This document shows, piece by piece, positions 55,595-64,000 of a stretch of DNA of 64,000 bases (positions are counted from its first letter, which is position 1; each line of letters begins with the position of its first letter). The notes beneath the pieces were generated by a model. That model saw nothing but the letters and a program-made list of their open reading frames with translations, was not told where the DNA came from and did no database searches. Origin of the DNA: Streptomyces malaysiensis subsp. samsunensis (GTDB lineage Bacteria > Actinomycetota > Actinomycetes > Streptomycetales > Streptomycetaceae); the NCBI RefSeq assembly GCF_024519315.1, contig NZ_JANIIC010000002.1:186001-250000 (forward strand), written 5' to 3'. The position numbers and the translations under genes are program-made.

Positions 55595-56740
55595 TCAGTG
55601 CGCGAGCCGCTCGTTCATCAGCAGGAAGGCGCCCAGACCGTGGAGGTCGTTCGTATTGCGCGCGCGGCCGAGGTAGTAGGCCAGATCCCCGACGTTGGTG
55701 CCCTCGCTGATATCGGTGATGTTCGTCAGCCCGTCGGAGCCGACCGACACCTTCCGCAGCACGCCCTCATAGCCCCTTCGCGCCGCCTCGGCGTAGCCGT
55801 CACCGCTGATCCAGCCGTGCTCCAGGGCCGCGTGCAGCATCAGGGTGTACATGCTGGAGGCCGAGGTCTCGGTCCAGTTGCCGGGCTCGCTCGCCTTGTC
55901 GACCACCTGGAACCAGCGGCCGGTGGCCGGGTCCTGGTAGCGTGCGAAGCCCTTCGCCAGGTGCCGTACGTTGTCGATCAGTTCGGTGCGGCGCGGATGG
56001 TCGGCGGGGAGCAGTTCCAGCACCTCGACATGGGTCATCGCGGTCCAGCCGATGGCCCGGGCCCAGAAGTGGGCGGAGGTGCCGGTGGTGGGGTCGGGTT
56101 TCCACGGGGCGTCGCCGTCGGCGTCATAGCCGTGGTAGATCAGCCCGTTGGCCGCCTTGAGGTGGCGGAAGTACACCGAGAGGTTCCTGGTGACCTCCTC
56201 GTACGCGTACTCCTGGTCGCCGTAGGCGATGCCATAGCGCAGCAGGAAGGGCTGGGCCATGAAGACCCCGTCGCCCCACAGTTCGTTGGTCCTGCCGGTG
56301 GCGTGCCACATCCCGCCGTCGGCGGTGCGCGGATAGGTGGTGATCCGGGCCCGGATCTGGCCGGCGGCGGTCCGGTAGCGGGGGTCGCCGGTCTCCTGGT
56401 GGAGGATCAGCAGCAGATTGCCGGCCTGCATCGCGTCGAGGTTGTCGAAGGTCCGGCTCATATGGCCGTCGGCGTCGACGAAGTTGTCCACCCAGCGCTT
56501 GATGTACGCCAGGTACGACGGCTCATCGACCCGCTGGTGGACGCGGTAGGTGCCGAGCAGGAACAGCCCCTGGATGTAGCCCCAGCCGCCGAGGGACGCG
56601 GGGTCCGGGCGGCGGGCGATGGTGGAGTCCACCACCGCCCGCGACCAGTCGGCGGGCGCCGCGCCGGCGCCCGCCGTCGGGAGGAGAAGACCACCGGTGA
56701 GGCCCAGTGTGCTCGCGAACAGCGTTCTGCGACTGATCAT
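55595..56740 (-). CDS. Tat-exported GH105/GH88-like unsaturated glucuronyl hydrolase
   Basis: 381 residues. Signal ISRRTLFASTLGLTGGLLLP is a Tat type. The alpha/alpha-barrel shows GYIQGLFLLGTYRVH, MQAGNLLLILHQETGD, ELWGDGVFMAQPFLLRYG with the catalytic Asp, and HFWARAIGWTAMTHVEVL, as in YteR-type rhamnogalacturonyl hydrolases. It probably cleaves unsaturated pectin oligosaccharides. GGAGGA precedes ATG 56740. Confidence 0.87.
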   Translation of the reverse strand: MISRRTLFASTLGLTGGLLLPTAGAGAAPADWSRAVVDSTIARRPDPASLGGWGYIQGLFLLGTYRVHQRVDEPSYLAYIKRWVDNFVDADGHMSRTFDNLDAMQAGNLLLILHQETGDPRYRTAAGQIRARITTYPRTADGGMWHATGRTNELWGDGVFMAQPFLLRYGIAYGDQEYAYEEVTRNLSVYFRHLKAANGLIYHGYDADGDAPWKPDPTTGTSAHFWARAIGWTAMTHVEVLELLPADHPRRTELIDNVRHLAKGFARYQDPATGRWFQVVDKASEPGNWTETSASSMYTLMLHAALEHGWISGDGYAEAARRGYEGVLRKVSVGSDGLTNITDISEGTNVGDLAYYLGRARNTNDLHGLGAFLLMNERLAH

Positions 56741-56877
56741 TCAGTCCTCCTTGGGTGTCAGGACGCCTTAGAGACGCCATGTACACGTCAAGAATATCGG
56801 CACACACTCCGTACCGGAACAAAAGCGGAGGAAAGGCGAGGATGAGCCGGGCCCGTCAAGGCCGAATCCCGCCAAGG

Positions 56878-56896
56878 TAAGGTAAGCCTGACCTTA
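56878..56896 (+). promoter_or_regulatory. Iron box (DmdR/IdeR-type operator)
   Basis: TAAGGTAAGCCTGACCTTA matches the 19-bp actinobacterial iron box and lies 16 bases before the siderophore-binding protein ATG, so transcription should rise under iron limitation. Confidence 0.88.
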
Positions 56897-56912
56897 CCCA
56901 TTGGAGTTGCTC

Positions 56913-57920
56913 ATGGGCCCCCTTCGTCTGTTCCCCCTGCTCTCGGCCGTCCTCGCCGCGACCGTCCTCACCGGTTGCGGATCCTCGGATCCCGCGTCGT
57001 CATCGGCGTCTTCGGGGTCTTCGGGGTCTGCGGCGGCCTCGAAGGCTCCGGGGTCCTCCGCGGCGGACGGTGACTTCCCGCGCACCGTCGCCCATGAGCA
57101 GGGCAGTACGCCGCTGAAGGCCGCGCCGAAGCGCATCGCCGCGATCAGCACCGGACAGCTCGACGATCTGCTCACCCTCGGCGTGGTACCGGTGGCCACC
57201 ACCCGTGCCGACTACGCCGGACTCGTCCCCGGCTATCTGCGCACGGCCTTCCCCCGGCAGGCCGAGGCGCTCGGCTCGATGACGGACATCGGCACCCGCA
57301 CCTCCCCCAACCTGGAGAAGCTGGCCGCCGCCAAGCCCGATCTGATCCTGGTCAACAGCACCCAGGGCGCCCTCTACCCCAGCCTGGCGGCCATCGCCCC
57401 GACCGTGGTCACCAAGGGCCGCGGGGTGAACTGGAAGAAGGACCTGCTGACCGTCGCCGACGCGGTGGGCAGGCGCGAGCGGGCCCGCACCCTGCTCACC
57501 CGCTTCGAGAAGGACGCCGCCGACCAGGACGAGAAGCTGGGCGGCGAGCACACGGCGCTGTCGATGGTGCGCTTCAACCCCGACCGGGTCCGGATGTTCG
57601 GGAAGAAGTCCTTCACCGGCACCATCGCCGACGACATGGGACTCGGCCGCCCCGAGTCCCAGCGCTTCGACGACATCTCACAGGACCTCAGCGGTGAGCG
57701 GATCCCGCAGATGGACGGCGACTGGATCTTCTACTCCGTCCAGGGTCGCCCCGGGAAGACCGACGCCACCACCTATCTGTCCAATCCGCTGTGGAAGAAG
57801 CTGGGCGCGGTCCGCGGCGGGCACATCGTCAAGGTCGACGACGACCCCTGGTACCTCAACGCCGGGCCCACCGCCGCCCGGGTCGTACTGCGCGACATCA
57901 CCGGGCACCTCGGGCGCTGA
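56913..57920 (+). CDS. Iron-siderophore ABC transporter substrate-binding lipoprotein
   Basis: 335 residues. Lipobox VLTGC with the lipidated Cys at about residue 20, a Ser/Gly-rich linker (20-50), then a class III binding fold: KRIAAISTGQLDDLLTLGVVP, NLEKLAAAKPDLILVNST, VTKGRGVNWKKDLLTVADAVG. The missing permease and ATPase genes must be elsewhere. GGAG upstream of ATG 56913 and the iron box define the start and control. Confidence 0.92.
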   Translation: MGPLRLFPLLSAVLAATVLTGCGSSDPASSSASSGSSGSAAASKAPGSSAADGDFPRTVAHEQGSTPLKAAPKRIAAISTGQLDDLLTLGVVPVATTRADYAGLVPGYLRTAFPRQAEALGSMTDIGTRTSPNLEKLAAAKPDLILVNSTQGALYPSLAAIAPTVVTKGRGVNWKKDLLTVADAVGRRERARTLLTRFEKDAADQDEKLGGEHTALSMVRFNPDRVRMFGKKSFTGTIADDMGLGRPESQRFDDISQDLSGERIPQMDGDWIFYSVQGRPGKTDATTYLSNPLWKKLGAVRGGHIVKVDDDPWYLNAGPTAARVVLRDITGHLGR

Positions 57921-57970
57921 CACCGGGCGCCCCAGACGCTGACACCGGGCGACACCGGGCGACACCGGCG
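57919..57970. repeat. GACACCGGGC short tandem repeats
   Basis: Copies at 57919, 57941, 57951 and a variant at 57961, just after the binding-protein stop. The following gap to 58190 has no gene or convincing terminator; GGCGCCGACGGCGGGCGTCC may fold. Confidence 0.7.
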
Positions 57971-58190
57971 CCGACGGCGGGCGTCCCGGGCGCTGACCGC
58001 GGGCACCTCAGGTGGCCGAAACCGAACCCCTCCACGGCCGGGCCGGCCCCTCGACGCCCCGGCCGCCCGTGTCAACCTCCGACCGGCATAAGCCACCGTC
58101 ACACCCCGTATGCGATCGGGACAATGCGTCACCACAAGTCCGTCCTCAGGCAATAGTCTCGGCGTACAAGCCGTGGCTGAGGAGGCACCC

Positions 58191-59549
58191 ATGGGGACCG
58201 GGGATCGCGAGCAGGCGTACGCACGGGCGCGGCAGGAGGCCGAGCGGCTCACCGCGAACGGAATCCAGGGCATCGCGCTGACCTGGGTGGACAACGCGGG
58301 TCTGACCCGGGTGAAGTCCGTGCCCACCGCGCGGCTGCCCCAGGCCGCGCGGCGCGGGGTCGGGATGTCCCCCGTCTTCGACGTCTATCTCGTGGACGAC
58401 TCCATGACCACCAGCCGCCATGTCGGCGGCCCCGACGGGGATCTGCGGCTCCTCCCCGACCTGGAGCGGCTCACCCCACTGGCCGCACAGCCCGGCTGGG
58501 CCTGGGCCCCGGTCGACCGGTACGACCAGGAGGGCCGGGCGCACCCCGTCTGCCAGCGGCTGTTCGCCCGGCGGATGGCCGAGCGGGCACGGGAGCGGGG
58601 GCTGACCGTGCGCATGGGGTTCGAGACCGAATGGGTCGTCACCACGGGCGACCCGGACCAGGACCCGCCGCGCTACCCCACCACCGGCCCCGCCTACGGC
58701 ATGGCGCGCCTGGTCGACCTCGCCGACTATCTCGCCGATCTGCTCGGCGCGCTGGACGCACAGCACACCGAGGTGCACCAGCTCCATCCGGAGTACTCCC
58801 CCGGCCAGTTCGAGGTGTCCCTGGCGCCCACCGATCCGGTGGCCGCCGCCGACCTCGCCGTGCTGGTGCGGGAGACGATCCGGGCGTGCTCCGGGCGCGC
58901 CGGGCTCAACCCGGTGTTCGGCCCGGTGGTGGACCCGGGCGGGGTCGGCAACGGCGCCCATCTCCATCTGAGCCTGTGGCAGGGGGACCGCAATCTGTGC
59001 CGGGACGGCGACGGACCGCACGCCATGACCGCGACGGCCGAGGCGTTCCTCGCCGGGGTGCTGCGCGAACTGCCCGCCCTGCTCGCCATCGGCGCCCCCT
59101 CCCCCGCGAGCTACCTCCGGCTCGAACCCTCCCGCTGGGCCGGGGCGTACCAGTGCTGGGGCCTGGAGAACCGCGAGGCCGCGGTGCGCTTCATCACCGG
59201 CGCACCGGACGACCCGGGGGCCGCCAACGCCGAGATCAAGTCCTTCGACCCGGCGGCCAACCCCTATCTGGTGGCGGGCGCGGTCATCGCCGCGGGCCTC
59301 GGCGGGCTGGACGCCGGGCTCTCCCTGCCGCCGCCCGTCTCCGGGGACCCCGCGGTCGAGGGGCGCGAGCGGCGGCTGCCCACTTCGCTGCTGACGGCGC
59401 TCGAGCACTTCGAGGACTCGACGGTGCTGCGCGAGGCGCTGGGCGATCCGCTCTTCGAGTCCATCGCCGCGGTGCGCCGGGCGGAGGCCGCCCTGTTCGA
59501 GAAGTCGTCCCCGCGTGAGATCGCCATCGCGACCCGGAGGCGGTACTGA
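58191..59549 (+). CDS. Glutamine synthetase-like ligase (GSI-related, not GlnA)
   Basis: 452 residues. Family motifs: VDNAGLTRVKSVPTA, VRMGFETEWVV, FEVSLAPTDPVAAAD, NGAHLHLSLW, SYLRLEPSRWAGAYQCWGLENREAAVRF and AEIKSFDPAANPYL. It lacks normal GlnA features such as the adenylylation Tyr region and belongs with gamma-glutamyl-amine ligases or FluG-type enzymes. Substrate (polyamine, ethanolamine or other amine) unknown. TGAGGAGG precedes ATG 58191. Followed 3 bases later by an amidohydrolase. Confidence 0.88.
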   Translation: MGTGDREQAYARARQEAERLTANGIQGIALTWVDNAGLTRVKSVPTARLPQAARRGVGMSPVFDVYLVDDSMTTSRHVGGPDGDLRLLPDLERLTPLAAQPGWAWAPVDRYDQEGRAHPVCQRLFARRMAERARERGLTVRMGFETEWVVTTGDPDQDPPRYPTTGPAYGMARLVDLADYLADLLGALDAQHTEVHQLHPEYSPGQFEVSLAPTDPVAAADLAVLVRETIRACSGRAGLNPVFGPVVDPGGVGNGAHLHLSLWQGDRNLCRDGDGPHAMTATAEAFLAGVLRELPALLAIGAPSPASYLRLEPSRWAGAYQCWGLENREAAVRFITGAPDDPGAANAEIKSFDPAANPYLVAGAVIAAGLGGLDAGLSLPPPVSGDPAVEGRERRLPTSLLTALEHFEDSTVLREALGDPLFESIAAVRRAEAALFEKSSPREIAIATRRRY

Positions 59550-59552
59550 CCG

Positions 59553-60731
59553 ATGGAGGCCGCCGAGCAGACGGATCCGACCGAGCCGCCGCTGCCGCTC
59601 CTGCCACCACTGGTGGACCACCACTGCCATGGGGTGGTCCGCTCCGAGCTGGGCTCGGCGGCGTTCGAGGCGTTCCTGACCGAATCCGACGCGCCCGCCG
59701 CGCTCGGCACCACCTTCTTCGACAGCCAGCTGGGGTTCGCGGTGCGCCGCTGGTGTCCACCCCTGCTGGGCCTCGAACCCCACTGCCCGCCCGCCCACTA
59801 CCTCGCCCGGCGGCGCGAACTGGGGGCGCGGGAGGTGGCCAGGCGGCTGCTGAGCGCCACCGGGATCAGCGAGTTCCTGGTGGACACCGGGCTGCCGGGC
59901 AATCTGACCACCCCGCAGGAGCTGGCCCTCGCGGCGGGCGGCACCGCCCATGAGATCGTCCGGCTGGAGCAGTTGGCCGAGCGGATCGCCGACACCTCGC
60001 TGACCGCCGACGACTTCCTGACCGGGGTGGCGGACGGGATCCGGGAGGCGGCCCGTACGGCGGCCGGGTTCAAATCGGTGGCCGCCTACCGCTACGGACT
60101 GGACTTCGAACCCGATCCGCCGGGCCCCGGCGCCGTCCACACCGCCGCCGAGCGCTGGCTCGCCCGGCGCGGCCAGGGCGGCACCGCCGCCGCCCGGGTC
60201 ACCGACCCCGTACTGCTGCGCCATCTGCTGTGGTCGGCGGCGTACACCGGGCTGCCGCTCCAGCTGCACACCGGCTTCGGCGACCCCGATCTGCGGCTGG
60301 ACCGCTGCGATCCGCTCGCCCTCACCGACTTCGTCCGGGCCGTGCGCCCCACGGGCTGCACCCTGATCCTGCTGCACGGCTATCCGTACCACCGCGGCGC
60401 CGCCTATCTGGCCGCCGTCTTCCCGCATGTGTACGCCGATGTGGGGTTGGCCCTGTCACACACCGGGGCACGGGCCGGGGCCGTGCTCGCGGAGATGCTG
60501 GAGCTGGCCCCGTTCGGCAAGGTGCTCTTCTCGACCGACGCCTACGGTCTGCCCGAACTGTATGTGGTGGGGGCGCGGCTCTTCCGGGAGGCGCTGACCG
60601 GGCTGCTGACCCACTGGGTGACGGAGGGCGCCTGGTCGCGCCGCGACGCCCGCCGGGTGGCGGCGCTGCTGGGCGCGGACAACGCCCGCCGCGTCTACGG
60701 CCTGGGCACCCCGGCCCCCCGCGCGGGGTAG
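59553..60731 (+). CDS. Amidohydrolase (FluG N-terminal-like)
   Basis: 392 residues. Metal-site motifs: VDHHCHG near residue 23, LQLHTGFGDPD, LILLHGYPYHRGAAYLA and STDAYGLPELY, as in TatD/amidohydrolase-2-type proteins. In fungal FluG an amidohydrolase domain is fused in front of a glutamine synthetase domain; here the same pair is encoded by adjacent genes in reverse order, probably cotranslated. Probably hydrolyses the gamma-glutamyl or related amide made or used by its partner; unproven. Confidence 0.85.
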   Translation: MEAAEQTDPTEPPLPLLPPLVDHHCHGVVRSELGSAAFEAFLTESDAPAALGTTFFDSQLGFAVRRWCPPLLGLEPHCPPAHYLARRRELGAREVARRLLSATGISEFLVDTGLPGNLTTPQELALAAGGTAHEIVRLEQLAERIADTSLTADDFLTGVADGIREAARTAAGFKSVAAYRYGLDFEPDPPGPGAVHTAAERWLARRGQGGTAAARVTDPVLLRHLLWSAAYTGLPLQLHTGFGDPDLRLDRCDPLALTDFVRAVRPTGCTLILLHGYPYHRGAAYLAAVFPHVYADVGLALSHTGARAGAVLAEMLELAPFGKVLFSTDAYGLPELYVVGARLFREALTGLLTHWVTEGAWSRRDARRVAALLGADNARRVYGLGTPAPRAG

Positions 60732-60903
60732 CCGCCCGCGGTTCCCACCGCACCGGAACGGCCCGCCCCGCCCGTGGCCCGGACGGCGACGGGCCGCCGC
60801 CCCGCGCGGGTACGGGGCCGGAGTGCGCGTCGCCGCGGCCGGGGTTCGTGCCGGATGAGGTGGCTGTCGCCGCCCGAGCCCGTTGGCACGGCGGCGTTTC
60901 CGG

Positions 60904-61686
60904 TCATGTGGCCAGGTCCAGCCATTCCCCGACGGCCAGCACATGTGCGCGCCGTCCGGCGTGCGTGCGGAACTCCTTCTCCGGGTCGGAGACCTCGACA
61001 TAGCCCGCGATCTTGTCCGGCTGCTCCGCCTCGTAGTGCATCGGCACCGCGTACCGGGCGTCGAGGATCTCCGCGGCCGCGGCGGCCTGCCGCGGGTCCA
61101 ACGCGGCGGGCAGCGGGCTCGGCGGCTGAAGGTGCGGTGCGTCGACCACCGCGCCGTTGGCGGGCAGGAACACCGCGTCGAACGGGCTGAACCGGCGCGC
61201 GATGAGCCACCAGTAACCGTGGAACATCGTGTCGCCGCCGTGGAAGACCCGCTGCCCGTCGGCCTGCACCACCCAGTTCAGCTGCGGGTCGCCGAGCCCG
61301 TCGACGGAGGGCACCGCGGTGACGCGGAACGGCCCGAATTCGCGGGTGGACCAGGCATCCACGACCTCGGCGGCCAGCCGGTGCAGGGCCAGTTCGCGCT
61401 CGGCCGGCAGCGTCGTCACATTGTCCACGTCGTCGCCGTGGCCGGGTGCCGGTCGCAGCACCGGCGCCCCCGGCGTCAGCGCGTCCGCGAGCGCGGACGC
61501 GTCGGTGTGGTCCCGGTGCAGGTGGGTGACCAGTGCGGCGGTGGCCTTCCCGCTCGGCTCCGCCAGCCCCTCACCGGGCTTCCACCCCGTGAACAGCGGT
61601 GAGAGGTCCCGTACGTAGTCGACCACCAGTCGCCTGCCGCCCGCCTCGATCTCCACTCCGGCCCAGCCCAGTCGTCGCACCCGCAT
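60904..61686 (-). CDS. MBL-fold metal-dependent hydrolase (UlaG-like)
   Basis: 260 residues. Metal motif THLHRDHTD (HxHxDH), HGGDTMFHG, AVFLPANGAV and PMHYEAEQPDK. AAGGAG lies just before ATG 61686. Divergent from a TetR gene across a double palindrome, so TetR very likely controls it. Physiological substrate unknown; the family includes lactonases and phosphodiesterases. Confidence 0.88.
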   Translation of the reverse strand: MRVRRLGWAGVEIEAGGRRLVVDYVRDLSPLFTGWKPGEGLAEPSGKATAALVTHLHRDHTDASALADALTPGAPVLRPAPGHGDDVDNVTTLPAERELALHRLAAEVVDAWSTREFGPFRVTAVPSVDGLGDPQLNWVVQADGQRVFHGGDTMFHGYWWLIARRFSPFDAVFLPANGAVVDAPHLQPPSPLPAALDPRQAAAAAEILDARYAVPMHYEAEQPDKIAGYVEVSDPEKEFRTHAGRRAHVLAVGEWLDLAT

Positions 61687-61724
61687 CTCGCACTCCTTCG
61701 TCCCGGTGATTGGCATGCGAAATT

Positions 61725-61770
61725 TAGCGTACGCACGTTCGCTAAATCAATAGCGAACGCGCGTACGCTA
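61725..61770. promoter_or_regulatory. Double TetR operator between MBL hydrolase and TetR genes
   Basis: TAGCGTACGCACGTTCGCTA at 61725-61744 and TAGCGAACGCGCGTACGCTA at 61751-61770. The second is the inverse of the first with one change, and each is itself an imperfect palindrome, so the region is a nested 46-bp palindrome with centre AATCAA. It overlaps both likely promoters. Confidence 0.88.
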
Positions 61771-61780
61771 TCCTTGCCGG

Positions 61781-62383
61781 ATGTCACCACGACGCTCAGC
61801 GGCCGAAGCGCAGGCCACCAGGGGCCGGATCCTCGGCCGCGCCGCCGAGATCGCCTCCGAAGAAGGGCTGGACGGCATCACCATCGGCCGGCTCGCCGAG
61901 GAACTGGAGATGAGCAAGTCCGGGGTGCACAAGCACTTCGGCACCAAGGAGACACTCCAGATCTCCACGCTGGACAAGGCGTTCGTGGACTTCTGGCACC
62001 GGGTGGTCGAGCCCACCCTGACCGAGCCGCCGGGTCTGCGGCGGCTGCGCGCGGTGTGCGCCAACTCCGTGGGCTACCTGGAAGCACCACTGCTGCCCGG
62101 CGGCTGCCTGATGACCGCGGCGCTCACCGAATACGACGGCCGCCCAGGCCGGGTCCGCGACGCGGTGGCCGAGGTGTGGTCGCGCTGGCGGGAACAGCTG
62201 CGGGCGGACCTGACCGCCGCGGTGGACAACGGCGAGCTGCCCGCCGGGTTCGACATCGACCAGGCGCTGTTCGAGATCATCGCCGCCGGTCTGGCGCTGA
62301 ACGCGGCCATGCAGCTCCAGCACGACCGGGCCGCCGCGGGCCGGGCCCGCCGCGCGATCGAACGGGCCCTGGCCCAGTCCTGA
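61781..62383 (+). CDS. TetR-family transcriptional repressor
   Basis: 200 residues. N-terminal helix-turn-helix ITIGRLAEELEMSKSGVHKH with FGTKETL; the C-terminal ligand domain has a YLEAPLLPGGCLMTAAL block common in TetR relatives of this group. Starts 11 bases after the operator, so it represses itself and the divergent MBL gene. Confidence 0.93.
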   Translation: MSPRRSAAEAQATRGRILGRAAEIASEEGLDGITIGRLAEELEMSKSGVHKHFGTKETLQISTLDKAFVDFWHRVVEPTLTEPPGLRRLRAVCANSVGYLEAPLLPGGCLMTAALTEYDGRPGRVRDAVAEVWSRWREQLRADLTAAVDNGELPAGFDIDQALFEIIAAGLALNAAMQLQHDRAAAGRARRAIERALAQS

Positions 62384-62597
62384 CTCGACCCACCCCGGCC
62401 CGGCAGCCGACGGGCAGCCGACGCGCGCGTCGGAGACGGCCGCCGACGCGCGACACGGGGCGGCCGATGCCGGACACGGGTGACGTCCGGGCCGAGGCGC
62501 CGCGCGCGCCGGTGGCGGACCGGGGTCCATGCCCGGCGCGGAGTGCGTCCGCAGTACCGTGCCCGGAACGTACTCGACCGTAACCGGAGGAGATCGC

Positions 62598-63389
62598 ATG
62601 CGGATCGGCGGCACAACCGTCCTGCTCACCGGGGCCACCGGCGGCATCGGGCGGACACTGGCCCGCGCGCTCGCGGCCAAGGGCGCCAAGCTGCTGCTCA
62701 CCGGGCGCCGCGAGGAGGTGCTGCGCCCGCTGGCGGACCAGCTGGGCGGCCAGGCGATCGTCGCCGATCTGGCCGAACGGTCCGATGTGGAACGCCTCGT
62801 CGAGGAGGCGTCGGACGCCCGGATCCTCATCGCCAACGCCGCACTGCCCTCCAGCGGCCCGGTCCTGGACTACCGGCCCGAGGAGCTGGACCGCGCCCTC
62901 GATGTCAATCTGCGCGCCCCGATGCTGCTGTCCCGGCTGATGGCGCCGCACATGGTGGAGTCGGGGTCCGGCCATCTGGTGATGATCGGCTCGCTGTCGG
63001 GCCGTACGGCCTCCCCCGGCGCCGCGCTCTACAACGCGGCGAAGTTCGGGCTGCGCGGTTTCGCCCTCGGACTGCGGCAGGACCTGTATGGCACGGGGGT
63101 GGGGGTCTCGCTGGTGCAGCCCGGATTCGTGGGCGACGCCGGGATGTTCGCCGACGCGGGCACATCCCTCCCCACCGGGGTCCGGACGATCTCCAGCCGG
63201 CGGGTGGCCGCCGCCACCATCCGGGCCATCGAGCGGAACCGGGCCGAGGTCAACGTGGCCCCGCTGGAGCTGCGGCTGGGCAGCGCCATCGGCGGGCTGT
63301 TCCCGGCCCTCGCCGAGCGGGCCCAGCGGAGTGCGGGCGCCGGCGAGGCGTCCCGTCAGCTCGCCGAGGGGCAGCGCGACAAGCGCTGA
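62598..63389 (+). CDS. Short-chain dehydrogenase/reductase
   Basis: 263 residues. NAD(P) motif TGATGGIGRTLARALA with TGRREE (NADP preference possible), ANAAL in place of NNAG, catalytic Ser in MIGSLSGR, and YNAAKFG (YxxxK). CCGGAGGAG precedes ATG 62598. A gap of 214 bases separates it from TetR; co-regulation is possible. Substrate unknown. Confidence 0.9.
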   Translation: MRIGGTTVLLTGATGGIGRTLARALAAKGAKLLLTGRREEVLRPLADQLGGQAIVADLAERSDVERLVEEASDARILIANAALPSSGPVLDYRPEELDRALDVNLRAPMLLSRLMAPHMVESGSGHLVMIGSLSGRTASPGAALYNAAKFGLRGFALGLRQDLYGTGVGVSLVQPGFVGDAGMFADAGTSLPTGVRTISSRRVAAATIRAIERNRAEVNVAPLELRLGSAIGGLFPALAERAQRSAGAGEASRQLAEGQRDKR

Positions 63390-63525
63390 ATCCACCGCCC
63401 TGTGCGCGGGCGGTGCCGATGTCCCGGCACGGACGGCGGTCCGGTTGGTCTCGGCGACCACCCGTCCGCGCCAGGGACATTGACACCGCCCGGTCCCCAT
63501 GCCAAATTTTTCGCGACCCTGGCCG

Positions 63526-63537
63526 GACAACGTTGTC
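63526..63537. promoter_or_regulatory. LacI-type operator GACAACGTTGTC
   Basis: A perfect 12-bp palindrome with central CG, in the style of LacI/GalR operators, 17 bases upstream of the GH92 ATG. Confidence 0.6.
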
Positions 63538-63554
63538 ATACGGAGGTGCGTCCT

Positions 63555-64000
63555 ATGCGGTCGCTGATCGGTGGAATCCGAGCCCGCACGGCGGGCACGG
63601 TCGCGGGCGTGCTGACGGCCGCGCTGCTGGGCGCCGGTCTGCTGGGACCGCCGGGCGCGGCGGCCGCACCCTCGGCCGCGCCCCCGCCGGCCGACCCCAC
63701 CTCGCTGGTCCATCCGTTCGTGGGCACCGAGAACTTCGGCAACACCTTCCCCGGGGCGAGCGCCCCGTTCGGCATGGTCCAGGTCAGCCCGGACACCGGC
63801 GGCCAGGGCGGCTACGACTACGACCAGAACGCCATCCACGGCTTCAGCCAGACCCATCTGTCCGGGGTGGGCTGCGGGGTGGCGGGCGAGCTGCCCATCA
63901 TGCCGACGACCGGCGCGGTCGGCGACGTCGACCCGGAGCACTACCGCTCGACCTTCAGCCATGACGACGAGGAGGCCGCCCCGGGCTACTACCGGGTGGG
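63555..64000 (+). CDS. Secreted GH92 alpha-mannosidase (3' end outside window)
   Basis: The first 149 residues. Signal peptide at 1-38 (GTVAGVLTAALLGAGLL, ending GAAAA), then the GH92 N-terminal sequence VHPFVGTENFGNTFPGASAP, FGMVQVSPDTG, YDYDQNAIHGFSQTHLSG and EHYRSTFSHDDEEAAPGYY. Releases mannose from fungal or other mannans with Ca2+. Frame open to the window edge. ACGGAGG precedes ATG 63555. Probably induced through the palindrome upstream. Confidence 0.92.
   Translation, partial: MRSLIGGIRARTAGTVAGVLTAALLGAGLLGPPGAAAAPSAAPPPADPTSLVHPFVGTENFGNTFPGASAPFGMVQVSPDTGGQGGYDYDQNAIHGFSQTHLSGVGCGVAGELPIMPTTGAVGDVDPEHYRSTFSHDDEEAAPGYYRV

Overview
The window is about 73% G+C, uses GTG and ATG starts, and is packed with divergent and ATGA/GTGA-overlapped genes. 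With WhiJ-type regulators, DUF397, a DmdR-type iron box and PQQ, B12 and secreted glycosidase genes, it looks like a Streptomyces chromosome. No rRNA, tRNA, CRISPR array, phage or plasmid genes were seen. The species cannot be named from this piece.

1-10.3 kb: the left edge holds a partial 3-hydroxyacyl-CoA dehydrogenase and the 5' stub of a KAS III gene, the kind of pair that makes unusual PKS extender units, so a biosynthetic cluster may lie to the left. Then come a lipase maturation factor-like membrane protein, a small membrane protein with a probable homopolymer frameshift, a giant P-type ATPase (1610 aa), a 42-aa amphipathic peptide, a strong bidirectional terminator and a CDF metal exporter. 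10.3-29.3 kb: a cobalamin block (cobN behind a B12 riboswitch, cobG-cobH-cobIJ, cobK, cbiD, cobL-cobM), an acyltransferase and a FhuF-like protein, then the B12-dependent methylmalonyl-CoA mutase operon mutA-mutB-meaB. Cofactor synthesis thus sits beside a cofactor user.

29.3-49.2 kb: accessory and regulatory genes. These are a P450, a 189-bp MITE-like element, an XRE / ImmA-type protease / MAB_1171c-type membrane protein module with a nearby 56-aa gene, a Tat-exported GH95-like enzyme interrupted by two compensating frameshifts, a PAP2-diacylglycerol kinase fusion, an EamA transporter, an imine-reductase-like enzyme divergent from its likely HxlR regulator, an MFS symporter, a WhiJ-like module (anti-sigma-like ATPase, XRE, DUF397, methyltransferase), an MprAB-like two-component system and a GT4 glycosyltransferase.

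49.2-64 kb: an SDR whose last six codons are repeated eight times, the full pqqABCDE operon divergent from a secreted PQQ-dependent sugar dehydrogenase (apoenzyme and cofactor genes together), a Tat-exported GH105-like hydrolase, an iron-box controlled siderophore-binding lipoprotein, a glutamine synthetase-like / amidohydrolase pair resembling a split FluG, an MBL hydrolase and TetR sharing a double operator, a second SDR, and the start of a GH92 mannosidase behind a LacI-type palindrome.

Most promising for follow-up: the XRE-ImmA-membrane module with its small neighbour gene, the 42-aa peptide, the possible transcript antisense to the mutA leader, and the hexapeptide repeat at the SDR stop codon.
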